Assembly (NCBI GenBank): GCA_900239685.1
Contig: OENT01000305.1
Span: 62,001-126,000 of the forward strand
Direction of reading: 5' to 3'
Source of the DNA: Rotaria macrura
Lineage: Eukaryota; Rotifera; Eurotatoria; Philodinida; Philodinidae
Length of the DNA stretch: 64,000 bases
Shown here one piece after another: positions 36,131 through 49,281 of the stretch. Position 1 is the first letter of the stretch, and the number at the start of each line of letters is the position of its first letter. Under the pieces are notes generated by a model. That model was not told the origin of the DNA. It was given only the letters and a program-made list of their open reading frames with translations, and did not search any database. The translations under genes and the position numbers were made by a program.

Positions 36131-39100
36131 GGATTTTACCGAATTCCTCTCTATAGAAAATATATAGTGTCAAGGAAAACGACTGTTCAGTTATTCATTT
36201 CTTATTGAATAAAATCTCTTGTAACACTGTAGTCTTCATCCTGTATTTCATGATTCTAAAAACCTATTGTAGCCTGATAGTATTGCTCATCGAAAATAAT
36301 TTAGTGAATAGCTGTTAAATGAGCCATCGCTGTTTGATTTTTTAATAAAAAAATGTTTTCTTTCGTGTAAGCAACAAGAGTAAATTGTTCGCTAAACTCT
36401 TGAATTCCTTACTTATGAAATACGTGCATACAGATATATTTATCTTTAATTTTCAAAAAATATCATCTCTCAAGATTACTGGATCGAAAGTTTTTGGGAA
36501 AATGCTTTTCTCACACATAATATCTTATGATTACAATGCTGAACAAAGTTCTTAGATGAAGTCAACTTTTTTTTGTGAGAACTATCATTCAATTATGAGT
36601 TACTTGATACACCGGTGAAAATTTTGTAAACGAGCTTCATGTTCACTTATTAAACACGACTCACCGAAGAGAATATGAATTTACTGGAAATTTTCGTTCT
36701 ACATCATCAGAAAATAGTTAGTTTTTAGTTAAATCTTTTACTGTAAAAAGAACTATTTACAATAGAAATGCCATAACCATGTTTCTCAAGTCAACTAGAT
36801 AATCTATAGTATACGTCGTGTCTAAGTTAAATGTTTCATATAAAATTCACTACGAATTACAATTCACATACACTTATGCTTGGCTGTTAAGCTAAAAGAT
36901 CATGTTGCACTCACAATGACTCTTTTGACGAAAATTCTTTCTAGTATTGATCTTGTGCTTTTAATTGAACAATATATCTTGAATTGAATATATTATTGGA
37001 AAAGAAACATATAACTATTGATCAGTGTACAAAATATAGCCAACAGTATTTATTTTCAGTTTGTGTCCAATAGAAATGGACTAAATCTGACGTCCGCTTT
37101 TTAGAGCTATTATTTTCGTGTGAGAATTTTTATGAGTCTTTTCTTTTGAATGATTAGTTAATTATTTTCGAGAATCGATGAGTTTTATGGGGAAATCCAA
37201 GATCACATCGGCATCGCTAGTTTTTATAACTTGATGTAGTCTGACACTTATCAAACTGCCATTTTACTGGTGAATCGAAGCTATTTTAATGAAGTATGAC
37301 GACCGATGCAAGCATAAAATCGATGTGTAATCGTTGCATTTACACACGAGTGAGTATATGAAAAATTTTCATTGATGTCTATGAATGAGAAAAGGCAGAA
37401 GACCTATGACCACAAAAATTTGAGAGTGTCCATATGTTTCCTTGCCTTCACCTTATAGTCAACATCTAGTACACTTTGAATTCGTTATAAACGGATTTAT
37501 GAGACAGACGCTTACGACATAAAATGTTGACACAATATTTAATTTAAACATTGGTGGATGTGTTCTACAAATAATTATATCTCATTATTAAGACATTGTT
37601 TGAAGTTGAACATGTGATTGTTAGAACAAAGATATTGCTATAAATCTATCGTCAGATAATGTACAATAAAAGAAAAAGATCTAATTCAAAGAAACTGAAC
37701 TGTTCAAAATCAATTACGCCAATATGGATTTTGTTGAATCAGGACGTATCACGGGACTTTTTCCTCAATAATTAAACGTTTATTTTCCACTGATACTGTT
37801 TCTTGCTATTACGAATGTGACTTTTTAGTTGATGATCGATGTCTACTCATCATCAAGTCTTCTTCCGTACAATCCTTTGATCAATTTCAAAATTGTATTG
37901 ATATAACGAATCGTTGAAATGTAAAAGTAACTGTTGCACACTATCTTCATGAGTTGTTTTTCAACTATCTGATACAATGATAGTTGATTTATCAACTTTT
38001 GTAATACAATAGATTTTCACTTTATGCTCTTGAATGATTTAGAATCAGAACATGAAAGACAAAAGCTTTTTCTATAAGTAAGAAAACAATCAATAAATGA
38101 AACAACCTTGACACCAATTTTCCAAATTATAACCTTCTACCCGCAAAATAAAATCAATCAAAATATGATTCAAAATCAGATTGAGTACATCGATAGTAAT
38201 ATATAGTAAAGATCATAATACAAGCTGGTAAGTCGAACTCTATTGATTAGCCTATCAATTTCTACAAAGTTACCGCATTATTTGTCGAAAGGCTACATCA
38301 AGACGACTAATGCAAAGGAACACAATAAATTTAATTTAATTTGATTCACAGCACATGTCTGCATATCACTTGTTGAATCACATTGCTAATATGATTCTTG
38401 ATGAGAGATTTGGTAATTTATACTGAAAATTATTTATACAAGAAAAAATGAGAAGTAAATAAATATTGAAAATAAATACGTAAAAAAGAAATAATGTCGA
38501 AAGTAAATAGTTGGTAAAGATATGTTCTGGTTTGCTTAGTATTATACAACAATGATTAAGTTTCAAGTTATTATTCATATGTTGCCTTTATCATTAGAAT
38601 ATTGTCGGTCAACATTATACATTCTAACATTCATAAATTACCATGAGAGCATGTGGCAGGTAAACGACGATGAAACAATCTCTAGATTAGTAACAGATGT
38701 TAAATAAAAATGGAACTTCAATGAAAATTCAGTCCTGCAATCGAACAAGACAATACTTAAAAGAAGAATAAATTGTTAATATCATGAATTAGGTCTTGTT
38801 TGGTGGAGAACGAGACGATTGAAAGAGAAAATTCTCATGTCTGTTAACTATTGTACATTTCTTAATCTTAACCGATGGTGAATTCTAACTTTCACTGTGT
38901 CTTCTCTACAACTATATAGCATTAACAGTACCTTTTCACAGAATGTCAGCTAGATCTGAAATACTTCCGTTTTTAATGTATCGAACTTCTCATGTATCCT
39001 AAAAATCTGACCCACCAATCAATAAAACAATTATGCATATAAAAACTTAGTCCAAATGTCATGAGATAGTGTTGATTCGAAAATGAATAGTTTTATTGGA

Positions 39101-42100
39101 TCGAACTTTGCTAGTTTTATAGTTAATAATATGAGTGTTAAAACAAAAAATGTTGACCCATTGATATTGAACATCGTGAGAATGGAGCTATCGATATACG
39201 ATGATAGAAAAAAATCAATCAATCACTATCGATGCAGTATCGAATACGACGAAATGTCAGTACGCTTTTTATTCGTTGTTATTATTTTAAAAAATTCACA
39301 AGACTTATAATCTTACATTGAAATTTGAGTAGAAATAAGGTGACTTCAAGAGAAAATAATTTTCTCTTATATCTTCTTTTTTGCATACGTAGCATCGTTT
39401 GATATGAACTAGAAAAGAAATTAAAACTATAAATAATCCGCAATATCTTATCTGAATTAGTGTATCATTATTCGTTCACGATAAAACTCTAGACAAACAA
39501 GGGCAGAATATGAAAACAAGAGAAAAATAATTTTTTATATAATACCTATTCTCTCATCGGAAGGTCTTGATATTTTTCTACTGAGTATCTACACAAGAAA
39601 TATTTTTTATTCGTAGAAATAGAGACATTGGATAATAGTTCTTCTACATCTGTTCTTTCTATGAACGTTTAGAGATAAGAAATCAATAAATCAATATAGT
39701 TGACCATCTTTGACATATGAAATTTTGATTTACAACAAAGTAAATATTATGCGAGTGCATTCAATTGTTACAGAACTATTTAGCAAATCATACACATAAA
39801 ATGATGATGTGTCAGATTTCAATTATGCGATTGACATTCGAGTTCATACGGAATCTTCTCAGCTACTTGGTAAACAATGAGCATCAATAGAGATGCGTCT
39901 ACTTAACATCCACATTCAACATGTATTTTACATGAAGTAGCTTCTCAAGTTTTATGTCATTAAAAAGATTTTCCCACAACTATTAACTTTGGGATATTCC
40001 TATTGTCGTGCAAACAATAAAATGAGTATTATTCACTGTTCTTGCATATTTCAAGAATTACAAAAAAAAGCTGAATAAATAATACGGTCGACTCGAAAGC
40101 AAACTATCAAAGTCGATCGCATTCATGGTTTCATAGAAAATTTGAATTTAGCAAATGTTTCTATTTTTTTACATCTTTAATGACATTATTACAGCAATAA
40201 TAATTTTATTTGACTAGATAAACATGATGGCAAGAATCTTTAAGATTTCTTCGCATTATTTATTTATACAACAATAAATGATTGAGGATTTATATAATTT
40301 CATTGTACTAACAATCAAACTTTCATTCAAATCGTAAGTGTTTGGACATTAAATTTGCATTATTTTCTCTTTTTTTTTGAAAGTAAATTATGGGTCAAGA
40401 CAAATCAATGATAATTAAAATAGGTATGAAATAACAAAACGATGTATGTACCGAACAATATTTCATTCTCTCTTAGACAATCGATAGTCACATAGTTCGA
40501 CCAGTGAAAAACAACATATAAGCTATAATAACGATAAAGTTATGAATTCAATTCACATTCGTACATATACTTGCCATCACATTAGTTGATAGTAACGAAT
40601 CAGTTCCTGACAACGAACAATTATATTTTTAAAAAAAGCAATATAATTAAAGATAGTCAAATCTTACTAATAAAAGCATCGCCTATAGTGAGTAAATCAT
40701 GACAAAGAAGAATGTCATTACATAGTAACGAAGGTAATGTGATGATATAAATACAGACACTTATGCAAATTGAAAAGAAAAGTATGATGCAATAAATGAT
40801 GAAACAACACAACGAAATTAAACTATAACGAAAGGATTAAATTTTTGTAATAACATCTATCAATCATGGAAGATTGACATGTCTGTTAATTGAAGCAAAA
40901 TTTATAGAGACATTTAATACTGCAGTGAATGCCATTGTAATAGAATCATCATAAAAAAATTGTTGTCGCATGCTGTAGTCACACATGTACTAGATGAACA
41001 TAATTACGATAGAATAGTGTATCAATTGATTATCTTAATATCCTTGACAGAGAAAAAGTGCGTGAAATGAGTATATCATTAGTTGCAATCTAACGTTGTA
41101 CTTAATTTCAGAGAAAGAAAGTACGAAACAATAAACGACATCATGATTACAGATATATCGAATGAAAAGAACAGTGCACTCAAACGACTAATAATACGCC
41201 TCATTTGTTGTTGGCAAGTGCATGAATGATATGGCAATTAGTAACTGTTCTTTTCAGATCGTTCTTATATTGTCTTCTTTTTTCACCTTTTTGAACATTA
41301 GCCGAATGTATTTGACGAAAATTAATTACAAGCTGAAGCATTGGCTAATGAAACCATCATCTCTTTCATTTATTAATTAATAATAAAGAAAATTAAAAGA
41401 GACGTATCTTAATCATATTCCTGTCTTTCTAAGGCTTATCCAGCAATTATCAACATGAGAATCAACTCTCAGTCAATGGTATCATGTGGCAGAATTACTT
41501 AGTATTTATCTTGAAAATCAAGGTATTCTATTGTCGTTGCCTTCGGCTATTCTCCATGAATACAATACTCTATTGAAACATACCGACACATATAAACGAG
41601 TTTGAAGGCTATGGTGTTGTTGAGCAAATAGTTCTTTGTAACACTTATTTGGTTGTGTGAATAATTCGTGAATTTCGAACGACAAAACAATCACAAGAAC
41701 AACAATCAACGTATTTAGACAATATGATAGACCTGTATCAAGGTCGTGCATCGTCTTGTTTTTCACATTGCTGTCATTGATGTTAAACTTCACCACAAGG
41801 TTTATTTTTGTTTTCAACATTGCATCAGTTTCTTTTTTTTTTCTGAAGACGACTTAGCATTACTATCGAGATTAGAGAATAAGTATGTCGAGAAGACGAT
41901 AGAGCGAAGCAGACCAAAACCAACACTATCTTTTTTATCGTGTCATGTGATGAAAAGATCAATAAAATGTTGCCGTCGAAATCTAGGATTTTGGCCGCAC
42001 GAAGAATTATAATTATTAAAAATGAATATGATTACATTTCATTCTTCCGATGGAAAAAGAGTTATTTCATTTTGTTGTCTTAGAATCCTATTATATTTCG

Positions 42101-44075
42101 TTGCTTAAAAGAGCAGTTTTCCACTTGTTGAAAGAATATTCGAGTGAAGCACGGTTTAATTGATGAGAAATAGAAGTGTCTAATTTTCCTTGACTTCTTT
42201 TTTGAATTTATTGAAATTTAACTTTGATTGGCCAACGTATGATTATTTTTCAAGTCTCTCCTACTCCAGTTTATGCTGAATTCCACATGTTCTGTTGCAT
42301 AAAATTAAATTTTACTCAAATATTTACAGGATTAAAACGGACATATTGGAAAAGTTAGAGTACATAATTTCATTTAGAACTTCATTAGTGTCAGAGTTCC
42401 AGTGGAATGTTGAGTTTCCATTTCAATTGATTGAAAAACAGGAGAATCTTGAAAAAGAAAGCTCTCAAAACCAAACCATCATACTGTTTACTATCACATA
42501 TTGACAGGCATTAAATGAGCATAGCCTATGTCAATAAGAAGCATGAATAGTTAGAGAAATTGCTTCATTAGATCGATACTCTAATGTAAATCTTCAGATA
42601 CTCTTCACTTCATCAAAATCTCTACATGTGAATTTCGATCATTCTCCCTATAGGGAAAAAAGTGAAATTTACTTATAGAAAGTATAATGAACAACTAAAG
42701 TTACTTATGACTTTTCCAATCATACTCATGCGTGAAAATTGTTCGATTCTATTTATTTCGAATCTGTGTGACAAGACGTTTCTAGAACAGAAGACATGTT
42801 GTCAAATATTAGAAAACTTATTAGTATTGTTTGCAAATACCCAATTGAAGTAAAACTTTCTCACGAGTTTATTCAAGATAAAAAACACAATGCAAGAGAT
42901 ATTCTTCAATCATATCGATTACTAGTACAACAAATCTCAAGATCAGTATGTAGTACAAACTATGTACGTGTCATTTCTTTTAATATATCATTGAGTAAAT
43001 ATTTTGAATATGATACTTTGAAAACATTTAATCGTCTTATGCGTTTAACTACTATGAAATCAAATAATGAATTATAGTTTTTATCTTACGTATAGGCTAT
43101 TACATGTGCGTAATAATATGACTTTTTCATTATTCAAAAACTTCATTACTATTCTTATGGCAATTGTTCATCATTTATTATTGTTGAATAGATTTATAGC
43201 AATTACTTCCTGTCAAGCATTTTATTCGAATTAACGATCAGCATCGTTCAATTTATGATCGATCATTGTGTAAAACTGTTTGTTGAATAATGACTTCCGT
43301 ATATCTGCTATTAATTGTAATTATGTTCGCTATAATGAATTTTTGCTTGTGAAACAACATAAATATGAGAAAATTGATAAGTTGATACAATCGTAGTGTT
43401 ATTTTTAATTGTAATCAAGAACAACGATCATGATATAGACGACTAACAAATCTCAACAAATTAACATACCTATGTGTGACGATTATTAATAAAAGACGTT
43501 CAATGCTCGTGTAAGTTTCATTAGAATAAATTAAATGCGACATGTTATTTCGATAAAGTTAAAAGAATTTACATCCTAAAACTGATATCCATTGTTTTAC
43601 AATCTTGATTTATCTGTAATACAATTACATGATAAGTTCAGTTGAAATCTGTCAAAGAACAAAAATTGATTCATTTCAACACTTATTGTATTTGAATACA
43701 ATCAATATCACTCAATGGTCAAAATCATCGAAGAGAAAACAAAATGTGTTCAATGAAGTATAATGCCTTGCTATGGTCTGTTCATCTAAGTATATTCACT
43801 TGAATTCATTTAGCAAACTGTTTTCCTTTACTCTCTCTTTCAGTCTCTACTCGACGCTCATTTGTCTGCATATGAACTGGTGCAGAAATTTGACTCACAC
43901 GTTCTCAATGTATTTATTTTTCTTTGATACTCATTTGTCTGTACAACTTGCATAACTTTGCCAATATGCTATGCATCAATTATTTATACTGTCTGCACAG
44001 CTACCGTTACTATTGTCGCCGATTGATTCGATTATCGAGAAGCTACTTGTATGCATGTGCGTGCGCGCCTGTGCA

Positions 44076-44120
44076 TACATATATGTATATATATATATAT
44101 ATATATGTATATGTATGTAT
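44076..44120. repeat. TA/TG microsatellite
   Basis: Alternating AT with interspersed GTAT units, preceded by a GC-alternating GTGCGTGCGCGC segment. Confidence 0.9.
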
Positions 44121-46566
44121 AGTATACATGGCAGCCTTGGAAGCCTTGACAGTCTATAGGCTGTCTTTCATCATCGTATGTAAGATGAAGCAAGAAGAAC
44201 ACGATAAAATCAGTCAAAAGTTACATGTACATGTTCATCTCACTTCTTATAGTAGTAACGAAAAAGAAAGCAAGATTGAATGTCCATGTAAACAGACATC
44301 AATACATATAGGGATAGGAACATCGACTCAAGCCCCTTTTTAGTGTAACGGAAACCGAATAAATGCTTTTACTGCTATTGATGATGATGTGAGCGAGATA
44401 TCGAACACGAGGATATTCAAGTGTGGGAATCGAAAGACACATGTTGAATAGTACCCTAGTCGACACTAACAATTGTCATCTAATGACGATCATACATAGT
44501 TATAGGAAGTAGAGTTGAGCTGCTATATTATGTATATCATTTTTTTTATGGTAAAATATGCACGCATGCTCACGATGGTAACCATGACATTTCATAAGAT
44601 GCATAATTATTTTTCTTCTTTCTTTCTATCAACAAAATTGGTTATTACGTTTCAATGAGAATTTGGAAAAAATTTTCCTGTTTTCATATCAGACTTTATA
44701 TCATGCATCAACTAAGATAAAAAAAAGAATGAATGAATGAAAGATATATAGTGAAGTTCATTTCTTGTGTCGCTGTGCATTAGAAGCCTACGCAAAAAAA
44801 TGAATAGTAAGATGTATTCTGCAAGTATAATCAGGTTTCATATTTCATGTTTTCGGTAAAATTCGCTTCTGGACTTTTTTTAATATCATGTCGTATGACG
44901 TCAACTAAGCAAATACTTTTTCTATGCAACAAATCGAAACATCAATCATTAAACATGTACGTTGTGCATTTGCTTTCGGCAAAACAGACATGAAACATAT
45001 ATGTCTACATCCTTTGATTTCATTAGTTCTCTTCTATTCCTGCTTACATGTATACATAACAAGAACGACAAGTGTCCACTTTCATCTCCACACGACATAC
45101 GATGTCTATGTATATTTTAACATCAAACAACACCTACACACTTTTCAAAATCATCTTTCAAGCATAATGAATAGCACACCTAGTCTCATTAATATATTAG
45201 AGGCGTATTTACGTATGCTTTTCGTTGTTTTTTTTTTGCTTGATCTCTTTTGTTTGCAAGAAAGAGAGAAGAACAGTCTATATAGATAGCAGCGCGTATA
45301 CACCGTTCTATATTGCACGATGATTTCTCGATCCTTCATGTCGATCAAACGTGTGACTATTTTTATTGCTTATTCGCACCTAAATAAAATATTCATTCGA
45401 AGAAAAACGCTCAGATGTTAAATTTAACTTTTTATGTCTATAGACAGACGGTATCAAGGTAATGCGTAATCGTGCTCCGAATAAATACATACATATTTTT
45501 AAGTCATTAACGAATAATTATGAAGTGTGTGCCACATCAGCCATAGAGTTGTGTGCTATTCAAGAAAACGAGAGAAAACAAAAGAAGAAAGAGAAAAAGA
45601 AAAAAATGACAAGGCACTTGCACAACACAGAATTGAATATTGATAAATAACAGTAAGCGCTCATGTGTATATATGTGTTGTGTTTGAATTAACCATTTAC
45701 GTATACACGTTTTACTGACAAATATTGACATATGAAATTAGTCGCATCAATGATGCTGGTAGCAGCTCTCTTCACAAGCGAGATTAATCTAACCACTATC
45801 CAAGTTCGGTCAGGTATGTAGAGACAAGTGTATGAAACGATTGATCGTAGGAAAAAAGTATGCCCTAATGAGAGAAAGAGAAGAGCTGCGGTAATCTCGT
45901 AAAGATTAGAGAAGAGATCACCCTTCGTTTTTTTTGTAATGATTATAATCGGACTTAACTCAAATTTAGCACAACGATAACAGCAGTTTTCGTTCTCACA
46001 TCTAACCGAAAGAGTATATTTGATTTTTACTAACCCCATATGATGGCCATTGTTCGTTGAATGATGAAATTATAGAGAAACACAAAAAATTACTCATGTA
46101 ATTAGATCAATTGTTTCTAATTGTACAACGTAAGTGATCGGGTACTACATTGAATTTAACGCGTGTCACTTTAAAAATACTAAGCTAAAACAAGAAGCTT
46201 GATACGTAGTCAGTCTTCTATTATCATATCGAAATATAAATCTAGAAAAAAAAAATAATAAAATTTTACATTGTTTAATAAAACATGCGTGTCAGAGACT
46301 CGAAGTCAATTCTGTTTCATTTCAAAATAAATTTTTCACTGTTCTGTTTTTCTTTATTCTATCTGTAAGAAATATGATTATTTACAGTGCTTTGAACAGT
46401 TGACATCATTAAAAAATCATAATTTTACTATTAAATGACATTCCGAGAATCCACATACACAAGAGAAGAAAAGAAAGGATTGTTCTTCACGTCTTTTCTT
46501 TGCTCTTTTAAAGTGTTTCACATGCGGTCTTTTTCTCTCGATGAGACATGCCGAGTGACAAACATT

Positions 46567-46626
46567 CCTCTCTCTCTCTCTCTGTGTTTCTCTCTCTCGC
46601 TCTGTGCTTCTCTTCCTCTCTCTCGC
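46567..46626. repeat. CT-rich polypyrimidine tract before the surface-protein gene
   Basis: Imperfect (CT)n about 150 bp upstream of the surface-protein start and 40 bp before the AATTTCAG acceptor. It may serve as promoter sequence or splicing polypyrimidine tract, or simply be a microsatellite. Confidence 0.8.
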
Positions 46627-46715
46627 ACTTCTTCTTTGTCTTTGTTTAACTGAGCTACATTAATTTCAGACATTTGATTTTGTTGTTCTTGCTTATTGAC
46701 AAGCCGCAATGGTGT

Positions 46716-49215
46716 ATGGTCTATGCAATGATTATTGTTCTTCTTATTTTCCTTGACATCTACTCGACATATTGTCAAATAATAACAAGACAAACACCAA
46801 ATTACACTACTGGTTGTTCATTTTCAAGTTACACATATTTGACAAACGCTGCCGTTTCTAACCAATTTCAGTTTCCTAATAGTACATCGACCATATTAAC
46901 AGCTAGTTACGCATTCTCATCAATACCATTATCAATATCAACATTTGAACTTGGTCTTATCTATCCATTTTCTACATCAAACTATCTCGTACCGTTTCCT
47001 GTTCTTTTCAATTGTACATCTACTGTTAGTTCTTGTCACTTGATCACCATGGCAGGCACAACATTGACAGCACGAGATTCTGAACCTATCAATGTACAAT
47101 TAACGCAATTAAATTATACATCGACATCGATACCATTGAATCAAATGGGTTTATATTTGAAAGAAGGTCGATATCAAATATTTAATTGTTCACTGAATGA
47201 TGGACGGTACTATACTGAACCACAGACAATATTTAATATTCAAATACAGTATGAAAAGTCTGTTGGTAAATATCTATCATAATCGAATCAACTGTCACTT
47301 TTAATTTAGATCTATAATTTATTAAACATGAACATTAAGGTAGTAGTACCCTTTTCCACGCGAAAAATCAGAACAGATTAGCGATACAGATTAATATCTA
47401 AATAGAGTTTACAATCAAGTTTTCTCACTAGAGAGAATGTATTTCGTACGAATTTTTTCGCTTCTTATTGTTCGTGTTATGTGCATGAGTCAATTTATCA
47501 CAAGCTACCAAGTGACTAAATACAATGAACATTCTGATTTGTTATAAATAAAAAAAAATGGTTCTTTCATATCAAAATATTTGCAGGATTTTTGTATCTA
47601 TCACAGAAATCTAAAAACAAACCGATGCTGTTGTTCTCTTGGTTGATATTCAAAAGCGAACAATCCATCTTACTAATCAAATCTCAATTCGAAATTTTAA
47701 TGTCATGAAATATTTCTTTTTCTTCCTACTTTGTAACAACTTGTTCAAAATATTCAGTTCACTAAAATTTATCGTCTAGATGATATTTTCTTTGAATTTT
47801 ATACTATTTCACAACATAAATCCTATAAAATTATTATTACTTGATCATCGTTTCTATCGATCGCCACTGGAAGTAAGAGAAGAATCTCGAAATTATGCAA
47901 TCTTTATATCAGTTTCCATTAGACTAACTATCGATTATTTAATTGAAGACAACTTGACAAAAAAGAAACAGTTGAATTCACTTGTGCCAATTGCTGTACT
48001 TCCTGCTTTGCATTAAGATGTCCTTCAAGCAAATATCCTTTGGTCAGTTATTTTATTCTTAATATTTTCAGTAAAATTAAGTTTATGTGTCGTAGATTAA
48101 CGTTTTTGTAAAAATCTCTTTTCTTCCAATGATTTATATGTATTTATAAATATTATTGCATACTTCTTTTTCTAAGGTACATCTTGTAATCCATCGACGG
48201 ATACCTGCGGTTCATCTTCTCTTACAACGTGCTCATCGACATCCTCAACATGTACCTGTCTTTCAACAAGTTCACTTGTATCTTATATGGATTCTTTCTA
48301 TTGTGCCGATACAATGAATTCAAGTAATTGTACTTTATTTCCAACACGCTGTGTAACATGGTGTAATGCGACAACCAACAATCTATGCATTTGTCCTACG
48401 GATACGTTGAAAATACAGCGAAATAATCTTTACGTTTGTGAATTGCCTGTTGATTCAGTTAATTGCTCAAGCAATGATACTATACGTCGTTGTCCACTTG
48501 GTCAAGTTTGCATCAATGGGCAATGTGCCGATGATATAACAACAACAACAACAGTGATAGCAACAACATCAATGACAACAAATGGTTCCAATAGGTGAAT
48601 ATAAAATATTATTATTAGCAAGAAAAGTTTTTTTCTTCTATTTTTCGAATACCACATTCTAGTGCAACAGATCAACGTCTTCGCATAGCTCTTGGTGTTA
48701 TTGCTGGTCTACTCGGTACATCTGTACTTGTTCTTCTAGGAATATTGTGTTGGCTACGTCTAAGACAAAAACGACGTCGATTAAATGCAGAGAAAACAAA
48801 TACATCATCGTCATTATCTTCGTCGACATCATCCCTTTACATTTCACCTATTCAACAGCAAGATCAGCAACAACAAGAATATCCTTCAACAAATTCGATT
48901 TATCAATTACCTTTTGATGATAATAATTATAGAAGATTTTCATCCATTTATCGTACAGATTCATTTCGTCAAGCTGTTCTCTCAGGTTATAAACGATCAA
49001 ATCAAACTATTGAACATATATCAACTAAACGAGATAGTTTTGTTGAAAAATCTCGGCATTATAGAGATGAACGATCATCACCTATTTATAGTACATTAGA
49101 CTTTATGATTCCATCAGAAACAAGAAATTATGGAAATTCAAAGAAAATAGATAATGATGTTTATCAAGTGATAATACCATCATCTTCATCAACAATTCTT
49201 ACTCATGTTGTATAA
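46716..49215 (+). CDS. Single-pass Cys-rich membrane protein, family unknown
   Basis: Exons 46716-47265, 48177-48594 and 48663-49215 join in phase to 506 residues; introns are 911 and 68 nt. The start MVYAMIIVLLIFLDIYSTYC looks like a signal peptide; the acceptor TTAATTTCAG 47 nt upstream fits a 5' UTR splice. The ectodomain has an N-glycosylation-rich half (NYT, NST, NCT, NCS) and, from exon 2, a Cys/Ser/Thr-rich half ending CPLGQVCINGQCA, which resembles an EB-like small Cys module. A Thr-rich stalk (TTTTTVIATTSMTTN) leads to one membrane helix (GVIAGLLGTSVLVLLGILCW), a basic stop (RLRQKRRR) and a tail of about 150 residues. The tail is rich in Ser and Gln, with YSTL and YQVI endocytosis-type motifs. 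Receptor or adhesion role is a guess. AATAAA lies at 49276. Confidence 0.72.
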
Positions 49216-49281
49216 TTATTAATAATAGTGAACAATAATGAGTGACTTGTTTTGCTTTTATCATCTTTTAATATAAATAAA

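Larger units (their letters stand above)
36131..46666. other. Long AT-rich region, no recognisable gene
   Basis: Over 10 kb with only chance-length frames. Adjacent plus-strand frames at 41746-42012, 42295-42504, 42662-42853 and 42796-43077 look mildly protein-like but do not join in phase to anything recognised. A TA/TG microsatellite is at 44076-44120 and a CT-rich stretch at 46567-46626. No rRNA or tRNA gene was noticed, though tRNAs could be missed by eye. Confidence 0.45.

Noticed and set aside
41518..43077. Cluster of 60-100 codon frames on both strands
   Set aside because: Overlapping and in conflicting frames; no joined reading or known motif; expected number by chance at about 30% GC.
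44924..45289. 121-codon plus-strand frame
   Set aside because: No motif, AT-rich, overlaps other-frame ORFs; length is borderline for chance.
45689..46039. 116-codon minus-strand frame
   Set aside because: No recognised motif or splice support; length is near the chance limit at this base composition.
47780..48016. 78-codon frame inside intron 1 of the surface-protein gene
   Set aside because: Exon 1 joins exon 2 in phase without it and it has no clear splice borders.
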